37,869 nt of DNA, taken from contig DATJBV010000006.1 of the NCBI GenBank assembly GCA_035515055.1, positions 1-37,869 on the forward strand. Reading direction: 5' to 3'. The notes under the pieces were generated by a model, which saw only the letters and a list, made by a program, of their open reading frames with translations, did no database searches and had not been told where the DNA came from. This DNA comes from Pollutimonas sp035515055 (GTDB taxonomy: Bacteria > Pseudomonadota > Gammaproteobacteria > Burkholderiales > Burkholderiaceae_B). This document shows positions 8,446 through 16,329 of this stretch, piece by piece. The position numbers were made by a program, and so were the translations under genes. Every line of letters starts with the position of its first letter. The stretch's first letter is position 1.

Positions 8446-9267
8446 ATGCATTACGAAAGCCTCATGTACGACGTTCACGAAGATGGCATAGCCGTGGTGA
8501 CGTTCAATCGTCCTAAACGAGCAAACGCCATGAGTCAGTCCATGCTGAAGGAACTCGAGCATCTGTGCGCCCGCATGGAACAAGACCAGTCCCTGAAATG
8601 TGTCATCGTCACCGGCGCGGGGCCCGCCTTCAGCGCCGGCTTCGACCTGAAAGACCAGGCCGACGCCATGCCCACGGGCGTGGCCCAATGGGTTCCGCTG
8701 CTCGAGGCCGACTTCAAAGGCATCATGTCGTTCTGGAACCTGTCCAAGCCATCGATTGCCGCCGTCAATGGCCCCGCTCTTGCGGGCGGATTCGAGCTTA
8801 TGCTCGGCTGCGACTTGGCCATCGCCGCCGACACAGCGGTTTTTGGCGAACCCGAATTGAAGTTCGGTGCCGGTATCGTCGCCATGCTGCTGCCCTGGTT
8901 CGTCGGTCCCAAGATTGCCCGGGAAATGATCTATATGGGCGAAGACAGTCTATCCGCGCAGCGGGCGCTCGAACTGGGCTTGGTCAACAAAGTCACACCG
9001 GCGGCGGACGTCATGGGCACGGCCATGAAATATGCACGCCGGCTGGCCCAGATGGATCCCATGGTGCTGGGACGTACCAAGCAGGCGCTGAACCGGACCT
9101 ATGAGCTCATGGGCATGCAGCAGGCGCTGCGCGCGGCGCTCGATATCGACATCATGATCGAGGGCCAGGGCTCGCAACTCAAGCGTGACTTCCTGCAAGT
9201 CGTCAGCCGGGAGGGCCTGGGCAAGGCATTGGCGTGGCGAGAGTCCCGCTATGCAACACCGGATTAG
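8446..9267 (+). CDS. Enoyl-CoA hydratase/isomerase (crotonase) family protein, canonical active site
   Basis: Crotonase-fold enzyme, 273 aa. Oxyanion-hole segments are GAGPAFSAGFDLKD (57-70) and VNGPALAGGFELMLG (107-121). Both catalytic glutamates of enoyl-CoA hydratase appear kept: Glu137 in EPELKFG and Glu160 in IAREMI. The usual GAGG loop between them is replaced by AGIVAMLLP, so the acyl pocket may differ. This is the better candidate for true hydratase activity in the operon, next to the divergent paralogue at 2160-2921. The ATG lies 34 nt after the MFS gene with CCGGAG 8 nt upstream. Its end overlaps the next MFS gene by 17 nt. Confidence 0.9.
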   Translation: MHYESLMYDVHEDGIAVVTFNRPKRANAMSQSMLKELEHLCARMEQDQSLKCVIVTGAGPAFSAGFDLKDQADAMPTGVAQWVPLLEADFKGIMSFWNLSKPSIAAVNGPALAGGFELMLGCDLAIAADTAVFGEPELKFGAGIVAMLLPWFVGPKIAREMIYMGEDSLSAQRALELGLVNKVTPAADVMGTAMKYARRLAQMDPMVLGRTKQALNRTYELMGMQQALRAALDIDIMIEGQGSQLKRDFLQVVSREGLGKALAWRESRYATPD

Positions 9268-10465
9268 CCCGCCGCCTTCGCAGGCCGCCCAGTATCGGGC
9301 GCTGGCACTGCTGGGATTGCTGACGCTAAGCCGCACTGCCGTGGCGTTTCAGTTCCAGAGCGTTACGTCGCTCATCGACATGTTGCGCGGCACGTTGTCA
9401 TTCAGCGCCACGGGTTTCGGCATACTGCTCGGCATCTACATGGCGCCAGGCGCCGTGATGGCAATCGCGAGTCCGGCGCTCGTCGGGAAATTCGGCGCAC
9501 GCCCCACCATGATAGGCGCACTGCTGCTGATGGCCGCGGGTCAGGCGGGCCTGATGCTGGCCGGCTCGCAAGAGGCCGCCTACCTGTCGCGGTTGGTGGC
9601 GGGTGCGGGCGGCTGTATTGTATATATCGTGACCATCGATTTGGCGGCGCGCTATTGCGCCGCCGGGTCGATGCCCGGCAGAATGGGCACAATTGCCGCC
9701 AGCTGGCCGCTGGGCAACGCCGTGTCGCTGGTTATCTTGGGCGGGTTGATCAGCGCTTCGCACGCCGGCGCCGCCGCCTATTTGCCGGCGGCGTTCGCCA
9801 TTGCCGCCGCTTGTTTCATCGCCCGGGCCTTACGGCCGCAACGCTTGGCCGATCACTTGGCTGGTCGCGGCGCCGATCACGAAGACGCGCACCCTCGCCG
9901 CTCGCGAGGCATATCGCTGACCGAATGGAGTCGCGCCTTTCGCGTCGCGCTGATACCCGGCCTCAGCTTCGCCCTCTACAACGTCAGCTTCATCCTGTTC
10001 ACCAGCTTTACGCCCGAACTTCTGCAAAGCCAAGGCTATACCCTGCTTGCCGCGTCCAATATTGCCAGCCTGCCCATGTGGCTCTTCGTCGTATCCGTGC
10101 CGTTGGGCGGGTGGTTGGCCGGCAGGTCCGTAGCCAAGGACAGGTGGCTCGCCGGTATCGGCTGCGTGGGAGGCGCCGCGTGCATTATTTTTTCGCACAT
10201 GTTCCAGGATAAGACCGCCTGGTACGTACTGGCTGGCATCCTGGGCGGCTTGCCGACCGGGGCCATGCTGGCAAGCGGCGGCCGCGCCCGCCATGCGCTT
10301 TTTTATCCGACCCTGTTTTTCATTTTCTTCATCTTGCTGCTGGCCTTTCCGCCGCTGGTAGGCGCCGCCATCGAAGCCACGGGCAATATGCAAAGCGCGC
10401 TGGCATTCTGCGTCGCCCTGCTCGTGGCCGCCTTTCTATTTTTTATCAAGGATACATCCAAGTGA
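9251..10465 (+). CDS. MFS transporter (second in operon)
   Basis: Inner-membrane permease of 404 aa with about 12 hydrophobic spans. It starts at the ATG 9251, inside the last 17 nt of the crotonase gene. A reading frame extending upstream of this ATG is only the shadow of the crotonase. The first helix is preceded by a short basic cytoplasmic tail (MQHRISPPPSQ). A hydrophilic Arg/His-rich loop around residues 195-220 separates the two halves. It is clearly different from the first MFS protein in the operon, so the two are not a recent duplication. The final codons overlap the GTG start of the oxidoreductase by 4 nt (GTGA). Confidence 0.87.
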   Translation: MQHRISPPPSQAAQYRALALLGLLTLSRTAVAFQFQSVTSLIDMLRGTLSFSATGFGILLGIYMAPGAVMAIASPALVGKFGARPTMIGALLLMAAGQAGLMLAGSQEAAYLSRLVAGAGGCIVYIVTIDLAARYCAAGSMPGRMGTIAASWPLGNAVSLVILGGLISASHAGAAAYLPAAFAIAAACFIARALRPQRLADHLAGRGADHEDAHPRRSRGISLTEWSRAFRVALIPGLSFALYNVSFILFTSFTPELLQSQGYTLLAASNIASLPMWLFVVSVPLGGWLAGRSVAKDRWLAGIGCVGGAACIIFSHMFQDKTAWYVLAGILGGLPTGAMLASGGRARHALFYPTLFFIFFILLLAFPPLVGAAIEATGNMQSALAFCVALLVAAFLFFIKDTSK

Positions 10466-11445
10466 AAGCGTTACTCTGTTCCGCATTCGGCCCCATAGAC
10501 TCACTATCCATTCAGGAAGTGGATACGCCGGCAATCGGTGTCAATCAAGTCCTCGTCGACGTCAAGGCCGCATCCCTCAACTTTCCCGATGCATTGATGG
10601 TTCAAGGCCTGTATCAGGTCAAGCCGGCACTGCCATTTTCGCCTGGCATCGAATTAAGCGGCATCATCGCCGACGTGGGCGCTAACGTCACCGGCTGGAA
10701 GGCGGGCGATCGCGTCATGGCCTCGGTGGACTATGGGGCGTTTGCCGAGCGGTGCGCCGTGGACTCTCAACGTCTGATTCCTTTGCCGGAAAACATGAAC
10801 TTTACGATCGGCGCGGCCTTGATTCTTACTTACGGTACGTCCTTGCATGCGCTTAAAGACAGGGCGCGGACGACCGCGTCGGACACCGTGCTCATTCTCG
10901 GCGCCGCCGGCGGCGTGGGCATTGCCGCTATTCAGATCGCCAAGCAATTGGGCGCGCGGGTCATTGCCGCCGCCTCGACCGATGAAAAGACGGCGCTGTG
11001 CCGTGAATCGGGCGCCGATGAGGTCATCAACTACACAACGGAAAGCCTTAGGGATCGGCTCAAGGCATTGACAGCAAACAAGGGCGTCAATGTGGTTGTG
11101 GATTCCATAGGAGGCGAACATAGCGAAACCGCGTTGCGCAATCTTGATTGGCGTGGCCGGTTCCTGGTGGTGGGCTTTGCCGCGGGCACGATTCCGCGCA
11201 TTCCCTTGAATCTTGCCCTTCTCAAAGAGCGCGAGATTCTTGGCGTCTTTTGGGCCGACGCCGTCAACCGCGATCCGGCCCAACACCAAGAGAATATGCG
11301 GCTATTGCAAACCTGGCTGAACGAAAAACGCATTGCGCCTGTCATCAGCGAGGAAGTGAGCCTGGACGAAGCAAGCGCCGCCATCCAACGCATTGCCGAT
11401 CGGCAGGTCAAAGGCAAGGTGGTCGTCCACATCGCCGACCGGTGA
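10462..11445 (+). CDS. Zinc-independent NAD(P)H:quinone oxidoreductase / enoyl reductase family protein
   Basis: Medium-chain dehydrogenase/reductase of the quinone-oxidoreductase branch, 327 aa. It has the GroES-like N-terminal domain (ASLNFPDALMVQGLY, then FSPGIELSGII) without the cysteine and histidine zinc ligands of alcohol dehydrogenases. A Rossmann motif LGAAGGVGIAAIQIAK follows at about residues 150-165. Relatives reduce quinones or the double bond of enoyl- or acrylyl-type compounds with NADPH; a role reducing an enoyl intermediate fits the operon. The GTG start overlaps the MFS stop by 4 nt. The stop codon lies inside the first unit of a 13-bp tandem repeat. Confidence 0.9.
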   Translation: MKALLCSAFGPIDSLSIQEVDTPAIGVNQVLVDVKAASLNFPDALMVQGLYQVKPALPFSPGIELSGIIADVGANVTGWKAGDRVMASVDYGAFAERCAVDSQRLIPLPENMNFTIGAALILTYGTSLHALKDRARTTASDTVLILGAAGGVGIAAIQIAKQLGARVIAAASTDEKTALCRESGADEVINYTTESLRDRLKALTANKGVNVVVDSIGGEHSETALRNLDWRGRFLVVGFAAGTIPRIPLNLALLKEREILGVFWADAVNRDPAQHQENMRLLQTWLNEKRIAPVISEEVSLDEASAAIQRIADRQVKGKVVVHIADR

Positions 11446-11488
11446 CACAGACCAGTGATAGCGGCGGGTGACAGCGACCGGTGACAGC
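11437..11488 (+). repeat. Four tandem copies of a 13-bp unit across a stop codon
   Basis: Units start at 11437, 11450, 11463 and 11476 with a consensus close to GACCGGTGACAGC. The first and fourth are nearly identical, while the second and third are diverged. The first unit carries the TGA of the oxidoreductase gene. The array ends 11 nt before the folded element at 11500. Confidence 0.75.
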
Positions 11489-11499
11489 AGCAGATGCCA

Positions 11500-11733
11500 G
11501 GGGTCCGGGGGCTGGGGCGGCGTGGGCGACAGTTGCGGGCGCGCCGCGTGGCAGCCCGCTTTTCGGGAGGCAAGGTGGCAACTTGTTCGAGCGGCGCGCG
11601 TGTTGATGATCCGGGGGATCATCAACCGCCGCGAGTTTTGCCACCGCCCGAAAACGGGCTGATCGCGCGGGAAGTTACGGCAAAGCCGTAACCGCGAATG
11701 CCTAAGCCCATGCCGCCCCAGCCCCCGGACCCC
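11500..11733 (+). ncRNA. Folded intergenic element, copy A (candidate structured RNA of unnamed family)
   Basis: A 234-nt element between convergent genes. The closing helix P1 pairs 11500-11527 with 11706-11733: 28 pairs, one of them a G-U (11522/11711). Inside, P2 pairs 11553-11567 with 11647-11660 (one bulged C), P3 pairs 11574-11581 with 11638-11645, P3b pairs 11591-11595 with 11628-11632, and P4 is a hairpin 11602-11612/11616-11626 with loop GGG. P5 is a separate hairpin 11674-11681/11685-11692 with loop AAA. Between the helices lie blocks shared with copy B: 11524-11546, 11584-11598 (TGTTCGAGCGGCGCG), 11664-11675 (CGCGCGGGAAGT) and 11691-11706. The helix sequences themselves differ from copy B. 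It begins 55 nt after the oxidoreductase stop and has the same orientation. Short open frames inside it are not credible genes. The + sense is inferred from the G-U pair. Confidence 0.8.
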
Positions 11734-11760
11734 GTTTATATATCTAATTGATGCAAGCAA

Positions 11761-13209
11761 TCACCGGCCAGCCTCCCACCCGCCCCCTAGCGCGGCAATC
11801 AGTTGCACGCTGGCCACCAGTCGATCGGCAGTCAACTGTAATGCCGCGCGCTCTGTGTTCAGCGCCGTGGTTTCGACCTGGACCACGCTCAGGTAATCGA
11901 TCAGCCCAGCTTCGTATTGATTTTGCGTCAGGCGCAGCGATTCGCGCGCGGCTGCCAGCGCACGGCCCTGCGTCACCTGCTCCTGGCCGAGCACGTGCAG
12001 TTGCACCAGGAAATCCTCTACTTCGCGCAGGGCGGTCAGCACCGTTTGACGGTATCCCGCCACTTGCGCATCGTAGCCGGCCCGGGCCTGGTCGACTTGC
12101 GCCTCTCGGGCACCCCCGTCGAATATTGTTAGCGCCAGCGCCGGACCCAGCGACCAGAAGCTGGCCGGCGCCGTAAGCCACTGCGCCCATTGCCCGCTGC
12201 GAAACCCGGCCTGCGCGCTAAGCGTCAGGTCGGGGAACCACGCCGCCTGCGCGACGCCGATCTGGGCATTCGCTTCGGCCGTGCGTCGCTCGGCGGCGGC
12301 CACGTCGGGGCGCCGCTCCAGCAGTTGCGATGGCAGGCCGGCCGGTACGACAGGGACGGTGCCCGGGATGCGTGCACCGCCGGCCAGCGCAAAGGCCGAA
12401 GGCGGCTGACCAGTGAGGACGGCGATCGCGTGCTCCAACTGCGCGCGCTGCCACTCCAGCCCCAATAATTGCGTGCGCGTATTTTCCAACTGGGTTTGCG
12501 CCACGGCGACCTCGGCCTGGGCGGCAATGCCCGCCTGGTAGCGGTTCTGCGTCATCATGAGCGACCGTTCATAGGCCGCCACGGTCAACCGCAATAATTC
12601 GCGTTCGGCATCCAGGACACGCAGGCGGAAATAGGTCTGTGCGAGTGTCGACTGCATGCTAAGCCGTATGGTCGCAACGTCGGCGGCGCTTGCTGCCAGA
12701 CCTGCGCGGCTGGACTCGACCGTGCGCCGCACCCTGCCCCACAGGTCGACTTCCCAACTGACATTGGCGGCAAGCGAATATTGATTGCTGGGGTTGTCGA
12801 AACTGAACGAGCTTCCGCCCACACCCCCACTGCCACCGCCGCCCGACCCGCCCACGCCGTCGCCGCTGCCCGACCGAGTCCCCGACGCCGCCGTGCCCAG
12901 CGTGGGAAAGAAGCCGGCCCGCGACGATTGCAGCAGCGCCTGGGCTTGCCGGAACTGCGCCTCGGCCTGGATGATATTGAAGTTGGACGTCTGCAGACTT
13001 TGCATCAGCCCCGTCAAAACGGGGTCGTTATACATGGTCCACCAATCGCCGCGCAGCGCGGCATCGGCGGGTTGTGCCGGCACCCACCCGCGTGCCTGTT
13101 TATAGGCGTCGCCCACGGCCATGGGCGGCCGTTGATAATCGGGTCCTACCGCGCAGGCACTTAAGAAAAGCGCCATGCCGGCAACATGCAAGAGCTTCAA
13201 CAATGCCAT
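11761..13209 (-). CDS. RND efflux outer-membrane lipoprotein, NodT/OprM type
   Basis: Outer-membrane channel of a tripartite drug efflux system, 482 aa. The N-terminus is a lipoprotein signal with lipobox LSAC (16-19) and Cys19 as the lipidated residue, then VGPDYQRPP, the usual start of mature NodT-family factors. Two OEP repeats follow, with the family motif SWEVDLWGRVRR at about 155-166. A Gly/Ser-rich stretch at about residues 109-135 precedes it and probably lies in a surface loop. It is last in an operon with two RND pumps and an adaptor; the gap to the pump gene is 6 nt. It is equivalent in position to opmB of Pseudomonas mux operons. MdtABC of E. coli uses an unlinked TolC instead. 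This genome also has a TolC-type gene at 36242. Confidence 0.93.
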   Translation of the reverse strand: MALLKLLHVAGMALFLSACAVGPDYQRPPMAVGDAYKQARGWVPAQPADAALRGDWWTMYNDPVLTGLMQSLQTSNFNIIQAEAQFRQAQALLQSSRAGFFPTLGTAASGTRSGSGDGVGGSGGGGSGGVGGSSFSFDNPSNQYSLAANVSWEVDLWGRVRRTVESSRAGLAASAADVATIRLSMQSTLAQTYFRLRVLDAERELLRLTVAAYERSLMMTQNRYQAGIAAQAEVAVAQTQLENTRTQLLGLEWQRAQLEHAIAVLTGQPPSAFALAGGARIPGTVPVVPAGLPSQLLERRPDVAAAERRTAEANAQIGVAQAAWFPDLTLSAQAGFRSGQWAQWLTAPASFWSLGPALALTIFDGGAREAQVDQARAGYDAQVAGYRQTVLTALREVEDFLVQLHVLGQEQVTQGRALAAARESLRLTQNQYEAGLIDYLSVVQVETTALNTERAALQLTADRLVASVQLIAALGGGWEAGR

Positions 13210-13215
13210 GTCTTT

Positions 13216-16200
13216 CTATACGCCTTCAGTTTGTTGCGCCGTTCGCGCGAGACCGCGCCGGCGTAGAGTCCAGAGGCGAAACCTGTCCAGGTACAAGTAC
13301 ACCACCGGTGTCGTATATAGCGTCAGTATTTGGCTAAGGATCAGACCGCCGGCTATCGTCAGGCCCAGCGGCCGACGCATCTCGACGCCGGCGCCCGAGG
13401 CAAATACCAGCGGCAAGGCTCCGAAAAGCGCCGAAACCGTCGTCATCATGATAGGCCGGAAGCGCACCAGGCACGCCTGATAAATGGCTTCCCGCGAACT
13501 TAGTCCATCGCGTCGCTCGGCCAGCAGCGCGAAGTCCACCATCATGATGGCATTCTTCTTCACGATGCCGATCAGCAGGAATACGCCGATCAACGCGATC
13601 AGCGTGAACTCTTCGCCAACGAAGATAAGCGCGAGCAGCGCCCCTATGCCGGCCGACGGCAGCGTCGACAAGATCGTGATGGGATGGATGTAGCTTTCGT
13701 ACAAAATACCGAGCACGATGTACATGGTCAGCAAGGCCGCCAGTATCAACCATGGCTGTTGGGCCATGGACTTCTGCAACGCCTGCGCCGTGCCCTCGAA
13801 ACCCGCCTGTATTTGCTGCGTCGGCAAGCCTGTGCGGGCAACCGCCTCGTCCACCGCGCGCGTGGCCTGCTCCAGGGACACCCCAGGCGCCAGGCTGAAG
13901 GATACCGACTCGGCGGCAAACAGTCCCTGGTGGTTCACGCTAAGCGGCGCGTTGCCCGTTTCAAAACGAGTGAATGCCGACAAGGGAATACGTCGGCCAT
14001 CGGCCGCCACGACCTGGACGCGCTTGAGCGACTCGGCATCTTCCGCGTAGCGCTCGTCGACGCCCATGACGACATGGTATTGGTTCAGCGGTCCATAAAT
14101 AACGGACACCTGGCGCTGGCTGAACGAGTTATTGAGCGTCGAGGCGATCAACGACATGTCGACGCCCAAGCGCGTGGCGGCATCGCGGTCGATAATCAGC
14201 TCGACTCGCCGGCCCTTGTCCTCGATGTCGCTGTCGACATCGGTCAGTTCCGGCAATGCCGCCAAGGCGCGCTGCACACGCGGCAGCCAAGTCTTTAACA
14301 GGGCGAGGTCGCTGCCCAACAGGCTATATTCATAAGATCCGCCACTACTTTGCCGACCGCCCACAAAGATGTCTTGCTGAGGCACCAGCGTCAGGCGCGC
14401 CCCCGGAACCCCCTGAAACTTGCCGCGCAGGCGGTTGACAACATCGGCGGCGCTCACATCGCGCTCGGCCAACGGCTTGAGCTGTATCTGCATGAAGCTG
14501 GAATTACTGCCGCCGCGCCCGCCCGCGTAGCCGCTAACGCTTTGTACGGCCGGGTCTTGCAGCAAGGTCTGGCGGAACTGGTCGAGCTTGGGCAGCATGG
14601 CGCGAAACGACGTCCCCTGATCGACGCGAAAAAATCCGAGTAATTGACCCGTGTCCTGCTGAGGGAAAAACCCCTTGGGCACGACGGTGTACAAATAAAC
14701 GTTCAGGCCTATGGTGGCGGCCAGCAACAACATCATGAAGCGGCCATGGGCAAGGGCCCAACCGAGCGAACGCTGATAACCGCGCCAGAACGTGCCGCCC
14801 ATGGCCTGGAATGCCCGAGTCAGCGCGCCGGTCTTGCGCGGCCGGTGCACTCTGGAACGCAGGATATAGGCGCACATCATGGGTGTCAGCGTGACCGATA
14901 GCACCAGGGACACCAGGATGGATACCGACAGCGTCACGGCAAATTCACGAAACAGCCGCCCCGGCAATCCGCCCATCAACAGCATGGGAATGAACACGGC
15001 CACCAGCGATAGGCTCATGGCCAGCACGGTAAAGCCCACCTCGCGTACGCCGCGTATGGAGGCGCGCATTGGCGACATACCTCGTTCGATGTGGCGCATG
15101 ATGTTCTCCAGCACGACAATCGCATCGTCGACCACGAATCCCGTCGCCACGATCAAGGCCATCAACGAGATGGTATTCAGGGTGTAGCCGAACCAGAGCA
15201 TCAGGCTGAAGGTGGCGATCAAAGAGGCGGGTACGGCAACGGCGGGAATCAGCGCCGCCCGAAAATTGCGCAGGAAGGCCAACACCACCAACACCACCAG
15301 GACCACGGCAATGATCAGCGTGATTTCGGCCTCGTGCATAGACGCGCGAATGCTGGGCGTGCGGTCCTGCGCAACGCTCAACACCACGTCGGCGGGAAGC
15401 ATGGCTTCGAACGCCGGCAACTGCGCATGGATGGCGTCGACTGTTTCGATGATGTTGGCATCGGCTTGGCGGCGCACGATCAGCAAAACGGCATTCTGGT
15501 TGTTAAGAAAGCCCGTATTGAATAAATTTTCGACCGAATCTTCGACCCGCGCCACATCTTGCAAGCGGATAGGAGAACCATCGCGCCATGCCACGATCAG
15601 GGGCCGGTATTGCGCGGCCTTGTTCAACTGGCGGCCGGAGCTGACTTGCCAATGATCGGCATCGTTCTCCACAATGCCGTTGGGCCTCATGGTATTGGTG
15701 TTGGATAAGGCGATACGCACCTCGTCCAGCGCCACGCCCGCGCTATTGAGCGCCTGCGGATTCAGGCTCACCCGCACGGCCGGCAGGGAACTGCCCCCCA
15801 CTTCCACTTCGCCAACGCCGGCCACCTGCGACACTTTCTGCCCGAGCACAGTAGAGGCAAGGTCATACAGGCGGCCCTGAGTCGCCGTCTTCGAAGTAAG
15901 CGCCAGCACCATCACCGGAGCCGACGCGGGATTCACTTTGCGATACGTGGGGTTGTTGCGCAGGCTCGACGGCAACATGCTGCGGGCCGCATTGATCGCC
16001 GCCTGGACGTCGCGCGCCGCGCCGTTGATGTCGCGGTCCAGGTCGAACATCAGCGAAATGCGCGTGGACCCCTCGGAACTGCGCGAACTCATTTCGCTAA
16101 GGCCCGCAATGGCTCCCAGCGACTGCTCCAGCGGCGTAGCCACACTGGACGCCATGGTTTCCGGACTGGCGCCGGCAAGCTGGGCCGACACCGAGATCAT

Positions 16201-16329
16201 GGGGAAATCCATTTGCGGCAACGGCGCCACCGGCAACAGGAAATACGACAGCCCGCCCGTCAGGACCAGGGCCAGACACAGCAGTGTCGTGGCAACCGGC
16301 CGCATGATGAACAGGGTGAACAGCCTCAT
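13216..16329 (-). CDS. mdtC: RND multidrug efflux permease, MdtC/MuxC type
   Basis: Inner-membrane proton-driven pump subunit of the HAE1 RND family, 1037 aa, the usual length. The frame is open further upstream to 16446, but the protein begins at the ATG 16329 (MRLFTLFIMRPVATTLL), which matches RND N-termini and overlaps the previous pump gene by 4 nt. There are 12 predicted TM helices with two large periplasmic loops. The segment around VVPKGFFPQQDTGQL at the start of the second half, and GFVVDDAIVVLENIMRH with the proton-relay aspartates in TM4, are visible. In MdtBC-type systems two different RND subunits form a heterotrimer, so this protein should work with the product of 16326-19433. 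Confidence 0.93.
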   Translation of the reverse strand: MRLFTLFIMRPVATTLLCLALVLTGGLSYFLLPVAPLPQMDFPMISVSAQLAGASPETMASSVATPLEQSLGAIAGLSEMSSRSSEGSTRISLMFDLDRDINGAARDVQAAINAARSMLPSSLRNNPTYRKVNPASAPVMVLALTSKTATQGRLYDLASTVLGQKVSQVAGVGEVEVGGSSLPAVRVSLNPQALNSAGVALDEVRIALSNTNTMRPNGIVENDADHWQVSSGRQLNKAAQYRPLIVAWRDGSPIRLQDVARVEDSVENLFNTGFLNNQNAVLLIVRRQADANIIETVDAIHAQLPAFEAMLPADVVLSVAQDRTPSIRASMHEAEITLIIAVVLVVLVVLAFLRNFRAALIPAVAVPASLIATFSLMLWFGYTLNTISLMALIVATGFVVDDAIVVLENIMRHIERGMSPMRASIRGVREVGFTVLAMSLSLVAVFIPMLLMGGLPGRLFREFAVTLSVSILVSLVLSVTLTPMMCAYILRSRVHRPRKTGALTRAFQAMGGTFWRGYQRSLGWALAHGRFMMLLLAATIGLNVYLYTVVPKGFFPQQDTGQLLGFFRVDQGTSFRAMLPKLDQFRQTLLQDPAVQSVSGYAGGRGGSNSSFMQIQLKPLAERDVSAADVVNRLRGKFQGVPGARLTLVPQQDIFVGGRQSSGGSYEYSLLGSDLALLKTWLPRVQRALAALPELTDVDSDIEDKGRRVELIIDRDAATRLGVDMSLIASTLNNSFSQRQVSVIYGPLNQYHVVMGVDERYAEDAESLKRVQVVAADGRRIPLSAFTRFETGNAPLSVNHQGLFAAESVSFSLAPGVSLEQATRAVDEAVARTGLPTQQIQAGFEGTAQALQKSMAQQPWLILAALLTMYIVLGILYESYIHPITILSTLPSAGIGALLALIFVGEEFTLIALIGVFLLIGIVKKNAIMMVDFALLAERRDGLSSREAIYQACLVRFRPIMMTTVSALFGALPLVFASGAGVEMRRPLGLTIAGGLILSQILTLYTTPVVYLYLDRFRLWTLRRRGLARTAQQTEGV

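Noticed and set aside
11437..11488. Tandem 13-bp units considered as a CRISPR array
   Set aside because: Units are contiguous with no spacers, much too short, and no cas genes are present.
11302..11760. Long - strand open frame across the oxidoreductase end and the first folded element
   Set aside because: It is antisense to a well-supported gene and to the structured element, with Arg/Pro/His-rich composition typical of shadow frames.
13684..14298. Long + strand frame inside the MdtC-type gene
   Set aside because: Antisense shadow of a clear RND coding sequence. Similar long frames opposite metH (28275-29420) and panC (23975-24961) were rejected for the same reason.
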